A stretch of DNA of 64,000 nucleotides, taken from assembly GCF_958304185.1 (NCBI RefSeq), contig NZ_OY284433.1, forward strand, positions 992,001 through 1,056,000. Direction: 5' to 3'. Every line of letters starts with the position of its first letter. The first letter of the stretch is position 1. The DNA is from an uncultured Erythrobacter sp. (lineage in GTDB: Bacteria; Pseudomonadota; Alphaproteobacteria; Sphingomonadales; Sphingomonadaceae). Shown here one piece after another: positions 51,079 through 60,674 of the stretch. Under the pieces are notes generated by a model. That model did no database searches, was not told the DNA's origin, and worked only from the letters and a program-made list of their open reading frames with translations. Position numbers and translations under genes: made by a program.

Positions 51079-53037
51079 TCAAAACCGCGCCTCGACGCCC
51101 ACCGCCGCAGAGCGACCGGGGGAGACGAAGCTGAACACCTGCTCGTAGCGCTCGTCCAGCAGGTTATCGACGCGGGCGAAGGCACTAAGCTGATCGGTCA
51201 GCCGCAACCGGGCGTTCAAGTTGATGAGGGTGTAGTCATCGAGATTCACCCGCACCGGCACGAAGCTCGGATCGATGAAGGCGACATCGGGCGTTGCGCC
51301 ATTGTGCCGCACCACCAGCGTCGCCGAGGCGGCGTCGCCCGGTGCGGTCCATGTCAGCGCCGCGCTGGCGATGTGCTGCGGACGGCGCACTTCCTCAACC
51401 CCGTTCTCCTCGGCATCGAGATAGGAATAGGCCGCGTCGAGGCTCCATTGCGCGGCCAGCCGGGCATTGAGCGACACCTCAACCCCGCGCTGCTCGCTGA
51501 CGGTGGTGCGGTTGGCGGGCGTGGCGATGAAGTTCGGCGGCGGGAAGGTGGTGAAGATCTCGCCTTCCAGCTCGCTGTCGAAGTAGGTCACGGCAAGGCT
51601 GGCGTTGGAGCCAAGCTGCTGATCGATGCCGACTTCCCACCCGGTCGACTTTTCGGGGCGGAGCGCGGCATTGCCGATGAAACGCCCATCAACGAAGCCG
51701 TAAAGCTCGAAGAAGCCGGGGTTCTTGACGCCTGATCCTGCCGCCGCGCGTAGCCGGGTGGTGTCGGTGATCCGATACCCCGCGCCCACACGAAAGGTGG
51801 TGGCATCGCGGAACAGGTCGTTGATATCGTGGCGCAGCGCCGCGCTGAGATCGAAAGCCTCGCCGGAATAGCGATATTCGCCGACCAGCCCGACCTGCTC
51901 GATCTCGCGCCGCCCGGTGAAGGCGAAGCCGCCGGGGGTGGTATTCCGAAAGCCCTCGACCTCGTAATCGGCGGCGAAGGTGAGGTTGTGCTGATCCGCC
52001 AGTGCGAAGGCGCTGACATAGGAAGCCTTCACCCGATCCCCCTCGCTCCCGCTCGACTGACCGAAAGCGCCGAAAGTCTCGCGCGTCACGTCGGCGATCT
52101 GGGCGGACAGATCATGCGTCCAGCGCCCGTCCAGCGTCTCCAGCTTCGCGCCGACGAGGGCGTAGATTGCCTCGTTGGTGAAGCGGCTGCCGGGGCTGTC
52201 GATGGTGAAGCCGAAGGTGGGGCTGGCGGGGTCGAAATCGCTGTCGTTGAACTGGCCCTCGGTGCGGATGAAGCGGGCGGCGGTGCGCAGGGTGAGGCTA
52301 TCCGTCACTCCCACGCTGCCCTTGCCCGAGACTGTGTAGCTGTCGCGACCAATGTCGCGCGAGCCGCCCCGTGCGTTGGGCTGGCCATCGGTGCTGACGA
52401 CAACGGCGCTGAGGGCTGCGTCCCACCATTCCCCCACGGCGCCATAGTGCAGCGCGCCATTGACGGTGGCGTCAGTGCCGCCTTCGACCCGCGCGGCCAA
52501 ACCGGGGACACTGCGCCCACTTGCGGTTTCATAAGCGATCACGCCGCCGATCGCATCGGGGCCATATAGCGCCGACTGTGGCCCGCGCAGCACTTCAAGC
52601 CGCGCGCCGATCTCGGCTTGCAGCGTGCCAATGTCGAACTCGCCCGCGAAGGGATCGGAGACTTCGATCCCGTCGACCAGCACCAGCACATGATTGGCCT
52701 CGGCACCGCGCAAGCGGATCTGGGTCTGGCCTGCAATGCCAGCAACGGAGACGCCAGGGACGTCACGCAGGATATCGGCGATGTCGCGCGTCTGGCGCTG
52801 GTCAAGCTGGCGAGGGGTGATGACGGTCACCGAGCCAGTGTAGTCCCTTACCGAAGTCCATTCACCGGCACGCGACGCTCTGACGAGGATGTCTTTGTCT
52901 TCGATTTGTCCGATCGGAAGGATGACGTTTTCGTCCCGCCGGTCTTCCACAACCGCGTCCGGATCCTGCGCCACAACCGGCACAGCCCAAACCAGCGCCG
53001 CCCCAGCGACGCTGCACAACAATTTCAAATTTCTCAC
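51079..53037 (-). CDS. btuB: TonB-dependent vitamin B12 receptor
   Basis: A 652-residue outer-membrane receptor with a signal peptide (cleavage at VVA-QDP). The plug domain (~40-160) has VTVITPRQLDQRQTRDIADILRDVPGVSV and the LEVLRGPQSALYGPDAIGGVI pattern, with a TonB-box-like DKDILVRASR region near residue 48. The 22-strand barrel follows, ending in Phe (VEARF). BtuB identity is supported by the cobalamin riboswitch about 130 bases upstream and the membrane protein and btuF genes downstream. It imports cobalamins into the periplasm with TonB energy. Confidence 0.92.
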   Translation of the reverse strand: MRNLKLLCSVAGAALVWAVPVVAQDPDAVVEDRRDENVILPIGQIEDKDILVRASRAGEWTSVRDYTGSVTVITPRQLDQRQTRDIADILRDVPGVSVAGIAGQTQIRLRGAEANHVLVLVDGIEVSDPFAGEFDIGTLQAEIGARLEVLRGPQSALYGPDAIGGVIAYETASGRSVPGLAARVEGGTDATVNGALHYGAVGEWWDAALSAVVVSTDGQPNARGGSRDIGRDSYTVSGKGSVGVTDSLTLRTAARFIRTEGQFNDSDFDPASPTFGFTIDSPGSRFTNEAIYALVGAKLETLDGRWTHDLSAQIADVTRETFGAFGQSSGSEGDRVKASYVSAFALADQHNLTFAADYEVEGFRNTTPGGFAFTGRREIEQVGLVGEYRYSGEAFDLSAALRHDINDLFRDATTFRVGAGYRITDTTRLRAAAGSGVKNPGFFELYGFVDGRFIGNAALRPEKSTGWEVGIDQQLGSNASLAVTYFDSELEGEIFTTFPPPNFIATPANRTTVSEQRGVEVSLNARLAAQWSLDAAYSYLDAEENGVEEVRRPQHIASAALTWTAPGDAASATLVVRHNGATPDVAFIDPSFVPVRVNLDDYTLINLNARLRLTDQLSAFARVDNLLDERYEQVFSFVSPGRSAAVGVEARF

Positions 53038-53164
53038 GGATTCCTCCCGTCATCAGCAACATGGTGGCCGCGAGGAGTTTGATCCCCCCACAGCCCAGCG
53101 ATGTCGCTCACAACGAAAGTGTTTTTCCGCGCCTGGCCAATCCCTGAGCCAAGCAAAGAGCGAC

Positions 53165-53340
53165 ACGCCCCGGTCGGTCTCCTGGCTCACGGATCAACGC
53201 ATCCGGTGCTCACCTTCCCAGAGCATTGCTGCTCCAGTGGCTGCCCCTTATGGGGGCGCGCTACCTGATACTCACCGCTTACAGTTGCAGGGACAGCTGC
53301 GGAATCAAACCGCATTCCCGTTACCGAAACGCGTTCTTGT
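53165..53340 (-). promoter_or_regulatory. Cobalamin (AdoCbl) riboswitch
   Basis: On the minus strand, the region contains in order the riboswitch landmarks: GGGAATGCGG..., TCCGCAGCTGTCCCTGCAACTG and TAAGCGG, the B12-box core GCCACTGG, GGGAAGG, then ATCCGTGAGCCAGGAGACCG near the 3' end. This fits the class I cobalamin aptamer. It lies in the 5' leader of btuB, ending about 130 bases before its start, so high cobalamin should shut down the btuB-membrane protein-btuF operon. The 5' limit is approximate. Confidence 0.93.
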
Positions 53341-53345
53341 GTTAG

Positions 53346-53487
53346 GCGCTCGCCTCCGCGAGCGCAATACGCGCCATAAGGCGCGGCGGCCGGTCGGCCT
53401 TGCGGCGCTACGCGCCGTTACCGCGTCAATTCGCAAAGTTGGTTGGATGAACCTCGGCCCAAAGGGCCGCAAGGCCGACCGGCCGCC
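53346..53487. repeat. Highly structured inverted-repeat block
   Basis: Contains a perfect 8-base hairpin GCGCTCGC/GCGAGCGC (53346-53365), GCGCC/GGCGC (53371-53384), GGCGC/GCGCC just after 53404, and a perfect 22-base inverted repeat with arms 53385-53406 and 53466-53487 separated by 59 bases. It lies between the cobalamin riboswitch and tRNA-Ala. It has no protein coding evidence and probably is a mosaic of mobile palindromic repeats; the btuB promoter must also lie here. Confidence 0.7.
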
Positions 53488-53584
53488 CGAGCTTATGCGA
53501 GGAAAGCCAAGCAGCGCGGACGCGCTGCGCCCGGCGCTTGAGGGCGAAAACAAGGAATCCAGTTTAGGGGCAACGCCCCGAAAC

Positions 53585-53660
<76 letters not shown>

Positions 53661-53777
53661 GTTCCAGGTTTTCGCGCCCGCCTATCCGATCAGGGAGCGG
53701 GCGAGCGCGCGCATTAGCGAGAAGCACGGACCCTTGCAACGCAAGATTTTGCCGCCCGCGCCCGCTCAACCTTGCGA

Positions 53778-54707
53778 TTATTGCCCGGATTTGCGCTCGG
53801 CCGGTGGTGCAGCCATCGGTTCGATGATCGGCTGCGAGACCACACCCTCATTGACCGGGATCACGGGCACCGGAAGCCCGGTCACAGGGTCGATCACGGT
53901 CTGCACCGCAACAGTCGGCACAGCGACGCCGCTGGCGCGGGCCTGCTGCACGGCGACCCAGCCGGGCTGCGAGGCGCCATAGAGCGTGCCCCACTTGTCG
54001 TCCCAGCTTGCCGAGGCTTGCTGATAGGCCTCGTAATCGGTGAAGAACTGATCGAACGGCATCAGCAGGCCATCAAAATTGGCCCGGGCAAAGGCGAGCA
54101 GATCTGTCGGCGGTGCGGCCAGCGCGCGGTTCGCCATGTCGAGCGTGGCGCGGCAGAACCCGGCGCGGGCGGCGGGCTCGGCGAAGAAGTTGTAGACCTG
54201 AGTGGTGTAGCCATCGCGTGCCACCATCGCATCGCGGCGAACCCGGAAGCGGCTGGTGTAGCTTTTCTCGAGCCGGTCATTGACAGCTTTCAGCGATTTG
54301 ACGTTCTTGGTCAGGAAGGCGCGATAACCTTCGAGGATCGGATCATATTCGGCTGTGAGGCAATTGAGCGCCGCAACATTCCAGGCCGAGCGCAGGTTCC
54401 AGATCAGCTGGTCATCCGACAGGTCGCTGTTGACGGTGACGCGCCGCCCATCAGGCCCGCGCGGGGGGATATCCATCACATAATGCGCGCCGCCGGGCGG
54501 AAGCGGGCGGTACGGCACGGCCTCGACCACCACCGGGGCGGGCGGCGGAGGGGGCGGCGGAGGGGGCGGCGGTGCCGGGGTAGCGCAGGCTGCGAGCAAC
54601 GCGCCGCCTAGGGCCAGAGTGGTGATCGCCAAGCCGAGCGGCGTGCGCGTGCTGGTGCGTTCCTGCGCCAATGAAGGGGACGGGGACGTGTGCGGGGCCG
54701 CGCTCAT
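53778..54707 (-). CDS. Putative lipoprotein of unknown function
   Basis: A 309-residue protein from the ATG at 54707, with AGGAGAGG 8-10 bases upstream. An N-terminal basic stretch precedes a hydrophobic core and a lipobox ALLAAC (residues ~37-42), so it is a lipoprotein after signal peptidase II. It is followed by a polyproline tract (eleven prolines), then about 200 residues with a helical region (NLRSAWNVAALNCLTAEYDPILEGYRAFL, CRATLDMANRALA), which is sphingomonad-like and of unknown function. The C-terminal ~45 residues are Pro/Val-rich. It is separate from the BI-1 gene upstream, with a terminator between them. Confidence 0.78.
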   Translation of the reverse strand: MSAAPHTSPSPSLAQERTSTRTPLGLAITTLALGGALLAACATPAPPPPPPPPPPPAPVVVEAVPYRPLPPGGAHYVMDIPPRGPDGRRVTVNSDLSDDQLIWNLRSAWNVAALNCLTAEYDPILEGYRAFLTKNVKSLKAVNDRLEKSYTSRFRVRRDAMVARDGYTTQVYNFFAEPAARAGFCRATLDMANRALAAPPTDLLAFARANFDGLLMPFDQFFTDYEAYQQASASWDDKWGTLYGASQPGWVAVQQARASGVAVPTVAVQTVIDPVTGLPVPVIPVNEGVVSQPIIEPMAAPPAERKSGQ

Positions 54708-54820
54708 TGAAATAACCTCTCCTGCTGCGGGCTGTGCTGCCACTGGCGGGGCAAGCATATGCGCCCCCGGCTTGCTCCAACCTGAAGCGTCTGGGATAGC
54801 CGCCCCGGCGGACAAAGCAA

Positions 54821-54851
54821 ATGCCCGGAGCCTATGGAAGGCCCCGGGCAT
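54821..54851 (-). terminator. Rho-independent terminator of BI-1 family gene
   Basis: Perfect 8-base arms ATGCCCGG (54821-54828) and CCGGGCAT (54844-54851) with an inner GCCT/AGGC stem; on the minus strand the hairpin is followed by TTTGCTTTG. It lies between the BI-1 stop (54898) and the lipoprotein start (54707). Confidence 0.75.
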
Positions 54852-54897
54852 CCGACATTTCAACACCTGTGTCAGGCATTTGCCTGATGCAGATTAG

Positions 54898-55641
54898 TTA
54901 TTCCCGGTTGCCGAGGAAGCTCAGCAGGAACTGGAACATGTTGATGAAGTCCAGATAGAGGCTCAGCGCGCCGAGAACGACGGCCTTGCCAGCAAATTCG
55001 GTGCTGCGCAGATACTCATACTCGGTCTTCAAGCGCTGCGTGTCATAGGCGGTCAGACCTGCGAAGATCAGCACGCCGATGAAGCTGATGGCGTAATGGA
55101 ACGCAGGGCTTTGCAGGAACAGGTTGATAACCATCGCCACGATCAGGCCGATCACGCCCATGATCAGGAAGCTGCCCATGCCGGACAGGCTCCGCTTGGT
55201 CGTGTAGCCATAGAGCGACAGGCCGGCAAAGGCCGCCGCGGTGGCGAAGAAGGTCGTCGCGATCGAGCCGCCGGTGTAAACCAGGAAGATCGACGAGAGC
55301 GACAGGCCCATCAGCGTGGCGAAGCCCCAGAACATCAGCTGGAGCGTAGCGGTGCTGAAGCGGTTGGCGCCAAAACTCATCGCAAAGACGATGGCGAGCG
55401 GCGACAGACCGACGACCCAGCGCAGCGCGGTGAAGTGAATCGTCTCCGCAACCCCGGTGCTGAACGCCAGCAGCGCCACAATCCCCGTCAGCAGGATGCC
55501 CGACGTCATGTAATTGTAGATCGAGAGCATATGCTTGCGCAGACCCTCGTCATAGCCCGCGCGGCCGGCGACGTCGCCTCCGGCGCGGGGCACGGAGCCC
55601 ATACGCTGCGCATTGCGCGAGGTGTCATTCCAGTCAGCCAT
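54898..55641 (-). CDS. Bax inhibitor-1 (BI-1/YccA) family membrane protein
   Basis: A 247-residue protein from the ATG at 55641 (MADWNDTSRNAQR). About seven transmembrane helices follow, in the BI-1 pattern: YNYMTSGILLTGIVALLAF, PLAIVFAMSFG, LMFWGFATLMGLSLSSIF, and the last FAGLTAYDTQRLK with conserved Asp that in other BI-1 proteins takes part in pH-gated calcium leak. C-terminus ends LSFLGNRE. Role in bacteria is uncertain, possibly protease modulation or ion leak. Monocistronic. Confidence 0.9.
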   Translation of the reverse strand: MADWNDTSRNAQRMGSVPRAGGDVAGRAGYDEGLRKHMLSIYNYMTSGILLTGIVALLAFSTGVAETIHFTALRWVVGLSPLAIVFAMSFGANRFSTATLQLMFWGFATLMGLSLSSIFLVYTGGSIATTFFATAAAFAGLSLYGYTTKRSLSGMGSFLIMGVIGLIVAMVINLFLQSPAFHYAISFIGVLIFAGLTAYDTQRLKTEYEYLRSTEFAGKAVVLGALSLYLDFINMFQFLLSFLGNRE

Positions 55642-55782
55642 TGCGAAACCCTTAGCCTTTCCTATCGGAGCGCGGAAACGCCCGCGCTCTCCAATGGAAG
55701 GAATATCGGAGTTTCCTCGGCGCATTTCAAGCGAAACCGGATTGCAAAGCGTGCAATCCATTCAGCTTAACCGATGTTAATC

Positions 55783-56583
55783 TTAACTGCCTTGCGACAG
55801 CGCCGCACCTTTGTCGCGGGTGGCCCGCAAAGTGTCGGTCAGCAAGCGGCGCAGGACAGCGTTTTCGTCGAGCACGTTGAGGCCTTCGCGGGTCATCCCG
55901 CCGGGGCTGGCGACCCGGTCGGCGAGCGTGGCCGGCCCGACATCCGATGCCGCCGCCAACGCCGCCGCGCCCTCGACCGTGGCGAGCGCAAGGCTGGCTG
56001 CGGTGGCCTCGTCCAGCCCGAGGTCGATGGCCGCACCCGCCAACGCGTCAATGAACCGATAGACGAAGCCCGGCCCTGACCCAGCGAGCGCGGTGACGAG
56101 ATCGAATTGCGCCTCGTCCTCTAGCCACACGGCGCTGCCGAGCGTGTCGAACAGCGCGAAGGCGGCGGTGCGGGCGGCATCGTCAAGTCCGGCCTCGCAC
56201 AGGATCACCGGTGACTTGTTGATGCGCGCGGCAAGGTTCGGCATCACCCGGACATGGGCGGCGGCGTAGGGGAAGGCTTGGCCGAGCTGGCCGAGCGTGA
56301 TCCCGGCGAGCAGCGAATAGATCGAAACACCCTCGCCCGTCAGCGCCTGAAGCCCGGGCCCGAGCGTGCCCAATTGCTGCGGCTTGAACCCGAGCAGCAC
56401 GGCATCATGCCCCGCACCCGCGGCGTCTTCCGCGCTGCGATAGAGCGCCACGCCTTCCGGCGCTGCGGGCAAGGCGGGATCGAGCACCGCAAACCGCGCC
56501 GGGCTCTCGCCCGCTGCCAGCCATCCAGCCAGCATCGCTCCGCCCATATTACCGCAACCGATGATGAGGAGCGTCTGTGTCAT
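55783..56583 (-). CDS. proC: Pyrroline-5-carboxylate reductase
   Basis: A 266-residue ProC, the final step of proline synthesis (NADPH-dependent reduction of pyrroline-5-carboxylate). ATG at 56583 gives MTQTLLIIGCGNMGGAMLAG, the family dinucleotide-binding motif. Later signatures are LLGFKPQQL, YAAAHVRVMPNLAA, ALAGSGPGFVYRFIDALAGAAI, DRVASPGGMTREGL. It is close (13 bases) to the YbjN-family gene upstream, thus probably one unit. Confidence 0.94.
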   Translation of the reverse strand: MTQTLLIIGCGNMGGAMLAGWLAAGESPARFAVLDPALPAAPEGVALYRSAEDAAGAGHDAVLLGFKPQQLGTLGPGLQALTGEGVSIYSLLAGITLGQLGQAFPYAAAHVRVMPNLAARINKSPVILCEAGLDDAARTAAFALFDTLGSAVWLEDEAQFDLVTALAGSGPGFVYRFIDALAGAAIDLGLDEATAASLALATVEGAAALAAASDVGPATLADRVASPGGMTREGLNVLDENAVLRRLLTDTLRATRDKGAALSQGS

Positions 56584-56596
56584 GCGCGGCAGGCTC

Positions 56597-57103
56597 TCAG
56601 GCCTCGCCCGCCGCGTCAACCATCGCCGCATCCAGTGCCTCGCGCGGGGTCTTGCCGCCCCACAGCACGAACTGGAACGCCGGGTAGAACCGGTCACATT
56701 CGTCGATCGCGCATTCGACCAGCGCCTGCGCCATGTCGATGCTCAGCCGCCCGTGATCGCCCAACAGTGCGCCGTGGCGGTAAAGCAGCACGTCGCCGTT
56801 CGACCAGATGTCGAAATGACCGAGCCACACCTGTTCATTGACGAGGCACAGCAGCTCATAGGCGGCCCCGCGCTTGTCCTCCGTCACGCGAATATCGGGC
56901 AAGCACAGGAACTGAAGCACACCGTCTTCGGCCCGCCAGATCGCGCGCAGCTGGTAATTGGCCCAGCTGCCCTGCACTTCGCCCGTCATCTCGTCATCCG
57001 AGACCAGCTCACACGGCCATCCGCGCGCGGCAAACAGGCTGGCGAGCATTTCGACGGGGGCGGCATCGTCCTCGGCGGAATAGTCCATGTCTTGCACTCT
57101 CAT
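56597..57103 (-). CDS. YbjN-domain protein
   Basis: About 168 residues from the ATG at 57103; an internal ATG at 57088 is an alternative and neither has a strong ribosome binding site. The YbjN/sensory-transduction-regulator domain is clear: AAPVEMLASLFAARGWPCELVSDDEMTGEVQGSWANYQLRAIW in outline, and the C-terminal helices LVNEQVWLGHFDIWSNGDVLLYR. This family is chaperone-like with an open surface groove and is often next to proC or accessory genes in alphaproteobacteria. Function remains unclear. Confidence 0.85.
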   Translation of the reverse strand: MRVQDMDYSAEDDAAPVEMLASLFAARGWPCELVSDDEMTGEVQGSWANYQLRAIWRAEDGVLQFLCLPDIRVTEDKRGAAYELLCLVNEQVWLGHFDIWSNGDVLLYRHGALLGDHGRLSIDMAQALVECAIDECDRFYPAFQFVLWGGKTPREALDAAMVDAAGEA

Positions 57104-57262
57104 GGCCGGGGGAACGCGGGGGGGAAGGTCGTCTGCACCATTGGGGCAACGCATGAACGGGTTGGGGTGCGATTGGCAATCACCCAGGTCAGGGCGGCTG
57201 GGGAGAACCGGATAGAGCTGTGCAAAGCCTGTGCAAAGATCGTGCACAGATAGCGGGAAACT

Positions 57263-58732
57263 CTATTTAACTGGCTGAATTTCTTCGCCTTCTGGGCTGA
57301 CATAGAGGAAGCTGTCGATCCCCTTGGCCTTGAGCTCGCGCAACAGGGCCTGAGCCTTGTCGCGATTGTCGATCGGCCCGGCCAGCAAGCGGTTCGCCTC
57401 ACCCCAGCGAGTGGTGTGCGGCTTGAGCTTGGCGAGCGGTGCGCCGCCTTCTTTCGCGATGCGCCGCCAGTCGAACCCGAGCGCCTTGACGTTCTTGCCA
57501 GTCGCCACCTGCACCCAGACGCGGCTGGGATGGACCGGCTTGGGCGGTTCCTTGGGCTTGGCCTTTTCAGGCGGCGGTGGGGGCAGTTCGCGCTTCACCG
57601 TGATTCGCGAAATATCGACCACGTCGCCGCTGGCCCGCGCATCGGGGAGCGGGGCGTTGACGAGGTCGGCAAAGGCATCGGCCACGCGCACTGGCGGTGC
57701 GGGTGGCGGTGCAGGCGGCATCAGGGGAGCCGCAACTGAGGTCGGCGCGGGCGGGATGGCGGCGACGGTCGTGACTGTGACCGGAGCAACCGTCGCGACC
57801 CGGGTCGGTTCAGGCGCAGGCAAAGGCGCAGGTGCGGGCGTTTGGGCGGCGGGGGGGGGAACGGTCCGCGAATCCAGCAGCGGGCCGGATGGTTCGAGCC
57901 GGCTCCCTGCCCGCTCTTCCGCCGCAAAGCGCGCCAGGCGGGGATCATCGCGCCCGATATCGGCCGCGCGCGGGAAGATTCCGAGATTGGCGGCAGCGGC
58001 CTGCTGCGGCTTGGTCAGGCGCGGCATATAGCCGAGGTAGGGCACCAGCCGGGTCGCCAGATCGCGCGGCATCACCTGCTCGACAATCAGGGTCGCGCGG
58101 TCGCTTTCGCCCATGATCGCAAGGCCGAAGGCGCGCGCGCGTTGTGCAGCCATATCGCGCTTGTCGAGCAAGGGCCGCAGTGTCTCCTCAAACCGCGCGC
58201 GGTTGCCTGAGATCGCGAAGCTTACCGCGAGCCTGCGGCGCGCCTCGTCATTGCGGGGATCAAGCGCGAGCGCGCGGGCATAGGCGGTTTGCGCGGTGGC
58301 CTGTTCGCCGATGAGATCGAAACTGAGCGCCTGATCGGTCAGCACGGCACGTTCATCCGCCCCGCCCGCCAATGCACGCTCGAATTGCTGTAAGGCCTCA
58401 CCCGCGCGGCCAGCGCGCAGATAGACCGAGCCCAACCCCAGCGCAGCACCGGGATGCCCTGGATCGACGTCCGCCGCGCGGCCGAAGAATCCGATCGCCG
58501 CTTCCAGATCCTCGACGCCGAGGGATGCCTGCCCTGCCTCGATCAAGGCGTCGCGGTCACGCGGCGTCTTGGCCAGTGCCACCAGCGCGCGGTTGAGGCG
58601 CTGGACTTCGGGCGCGGGGAGCGCCTGCACGACGGGTCGAGAAATGGTCTCCTGCGCCGCCACGGCAACGGGCACCCCGCCAAGCAGGGCAGCGTTTAAA
58701 GCCAGAACGGAAAGGCGCGACACCATGGTCAT
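57263..58732 (-). CDS. Exported TPR and SPOR domain protein
   Basis: A 489-residue protein. The N-terminus is a signal peptide (cleavage near AVA-AQE). Residues ~40-205 have TPR-like repeats (ALGLGSVYLRAGRAGEALQQFERAL). The middle is Pro/Ala-rich. Residues ~405-489 form a SPOR domain (VHPSRVWVQVATGKNVKALGFDWRRIAKE...LLAGPIDNRDKAQALLRELKAKGIDSFLYVSPEGEE), which in known proteins binds denuded septal peptidoglycan. Being next to ftsZ (93-base gap, same strand), it is a good candidate for a divisome factor; that role is inferred. Confidence 0.87.
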   Translation of the reverse strand: MTMVSRLSVLALNAALLGGVPVAVAAQETISRPVVQALPAPEVQRLNRALVALAKTPRDRDALIEAGQASLGVEDLEAAIGFFGRAADVDPGHPGAALGLGSVYLRAGRAGEALQQFERALAGGADERAVLTDQALSFDLIGEQATAQTAYARALALDPRNDEARRRLAVSFAISGNRARFEETLRPLLDKRDMAAQRARAFGLAIMGESDRATLIVEQVMPRDLATRLVPYLGYMPRLTKPQQAAAANLGIFPRAADIGRDDPRLARFAAEERAGSRLEPSGPLLDSRTVPPPAAQTPAPAPLPAPEPTRVATVAPVTVTTVAAIPPAPTSVAAPLMPPAPPPAPPVRVADAFADLVNAPLPDARASGDVVDISRITVKRELPPPPPEKAKPKEPPKPVHPSRVWVQVATGKNVKALGFDWRRIAKEGGAPLAKLKPHTTRWGEANRLLAGPIDNRDKAQALLRELKAKGIDSFLYVSPEGEEIQPVK

Positions 58733-58825
58733 GCTCTAGCGTGCCTGTTGCCGCCCGCCAGTGGCCCGTTGGCGGCGCGCGACCAACAGCGCCGCACGCG
58801 CGCCGGACGGCGTTACGGCCGTGGG

Positions 58826-60520
58826 TTACTGGTTGTTCTGCCGTCCAAGGAAGCGCGGAATGCTGAGCGCCGGGCTATCGTCGCCGTCATCATCGTCCTC
58901 GTCATCGCGCGCGTTGCTGCGCGACAGGTTGGCCATGCGTTCGAACAGCGTGCTGCCGGCGCCCGAACCGCTGCCACCGTCTTCGCTCCCGCCGCCCAGC
59001 AGCGACCGGCGACGTCCGCCGCCAAGTTTGGCTTCGACCGGACGGTCCTGCGCCGCCAGACGGTCGGCATTGGCGAGCAGATCGTCTTGCACCGGCTCGT
59101 CCTCGTAAGCGGAATAGCTTTCGCCAAGATCGAGCGTGCCTTCATTGTCCGCAGCAGGCGCGGGAGCCGCAGCTTCCGGTTCGCCATAGGGGCTGGCCTC
59201 GTCCGCGCTGCGCAACCCGGCGAGCGGATCGACGATGTCATCGACATCGTCGTCATATTCGTTGCTATAGTCGTCACCGGCCTGCATGCCGCTGAGCTCG
59301 AACGGCGCGGCCGGCGGGTAATCGGCGTCTTCCGCCTCGTCCGACAGATCGAGCGTCTCTTCTTCATAGCTGGCGGTCGCGGGCGCGGGAGCCGCAGGCG
59401 GTTCATAGGCCGCCGGAGCTTCAGGCTCGGGCGCTTCGTCCACCGGCGGCAGTTCGGTGAGGCCTTCATCTTCCGAAAGCTCCAGCACCGGACGCTTGGG
59501 CGCACGCGACGCGCCGAGCGAGACTGAATGCGACCGCTCGACATGGCCGATGGCGCTCTGTTCGATCCCGGTGGCAACCACCGAAACGCGGATCTTGCCC
59601 TTGAGATCGGGGTTGAAGGCGCTGCCCCAGATGATGTTCGCGTCTTCGTCCACCAGCTCGCGGATGTGATTAGCGGCTTCATCGACTTCGAGCAGACGCA
59701 TATCTTCGCCGCCGATGATCGAGATGATCACCCCGCGCGCGCCGGCCATGCTCACGCCGTCAAGCAGCGGATTGGCGATGGCCTGTTCGGCCGCGTCGAG
59801 CGCGCGGTTTTCACCCTCGCCCTCACCGGTGCCCATCATCGCCTTGCCCATCTCGCTCATGACAGAACGGACATCGGCAAAGTCGAGGTTGATCAGGCCC
59901 GGCATCACCATCAGATCGGTGATCGAGCGCACGCCCTGCTGGAGCACTTCGTCAGCCAGCTGGAACGCTTCCTTGAAAGTGGTCTCAGCCTTGGCAACCA
60001 GGAACAGGTTCTGGTTGGGGATCACGATCAGCGTGTCGACCTGGCTCTGGAGTTCCTCGATCCCGGCTTCGGCCGCGCGCATCCGGCGGGTGCCTTCGAA
60101 CAGGAACGGCTTGGTCACAACGCCGACGGTCAGCACGCCCATGCGGCGCGCCGCTTCCGCGATCACAGGCGCAGCGCCGGTGCCGGTGCCGCCGCCCATG
60201 CCAGCCGCGATGAAGCACATGTTGACGCCTTCGAGCGCCCGTTCGATTTCGGCGACGGTTTCTTCTGCCGCGGCCTTGCCCACTTCGGGACGAGCGCCCG
60301 CGCCGAGGCCGCCGGTGATGTCCGGGCCAAGCTGGATGCGCCGCTCAGCCGGTGACGTGGCGAGCGCCTGCGCATCGGTGTTGGCGACGATGAATTCGAC
60401 GCCCTCAATCTCGGCAGCAATCATGTTCGCAATCGCGTTGCCGCCGGCCCCGCCGATCCCGATCACGGTGATGCGGGGACGCAGATCGTCAGTCACCGCG
60501 GGTCCGATATTGATGCTCAT
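58826..60520 (-). CDS. ftsZ: Cell division protein FtsZ, long-linker form
   Basis: A 564-residue tubulin-like GTPase that forms the division ring. The ATG at 60520 has GGAGGACA upstream. The GTPase core (~1-320) has the tubulin signature [18 protein letters not shown] at the N-terminus and the T7 loop [11 protein letters not shown]. About 220 further residues form an acidic, Pro/Ala-rich C-terminal linker, and the protein ends with a conserved peptide [14 protein letters not shown] that binds FtsA. The linker is typical of alphaproteobacteria. It closes the cluster ddl-ftsQ-ftsA-ftsZ; a 154-base gap precedes it and may hold its own promoter. Confidence 0.97.
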   Translation of the reverse strand: MSINIGPAVTDDLRPRITVIGIGGAGGNAIANMIAAEIEGVEFIVANTDAQALATSPAERRIQLGPDITGGLGAGARPEVGKAAAEETVAEIERALEGVNMCFIAAGMGGGTGTGAAPVIAEAARRMGVLTVGVVTKPFLFEGTRRMRAAEAGIEELQSQVDTLIVIPNQNLFLVAKAETTFKEAFQLADEVLQQGVRSITDLMVMPGLINLDFADVRSVMSEMGKAMMGTGEGEGENRALDAAEQAIANPLLDGVSMAGARGVIISIIGGEDMRLLEVDEAANHIRELVDEDANIIWGSAFNPDLKGKIRVSVVATGIEQSAIGHVERSHSVSLGASRAPKRPVLELSEDEGLTELPPVDEAPEPEAPAAYEPPAAPAPATASYEEETLDLSDEAEDADYPPAAPFELSGMQAGDDYSNEYDDDVDDIVDPLAGLRSADEASPYGEPEAAAPAPAADNEGTLDLGESYSAYEDEPVQDDLLANADRLAAQDRPVEAKLGGGRRRSLLGGGSEDGGSGSGAGSTLFERMANLSRSNARDDEDDDDGDDSPALSIPRFLGRQNNQ

Positions 60521-60674
60521 CAGCTTGTCCTCCAGGCGCAGGTGCAGGAATTTCTCATACTACGGCCCGCGGTTAGTGTCTGTGACATAATCATGGTGTA
60601 TATTTTATACCGACGATGTCCTTATCCACAGTGCAAGGTTTTATCATTCGTCGGCAGAAGCTTGTGCGGCGCGG

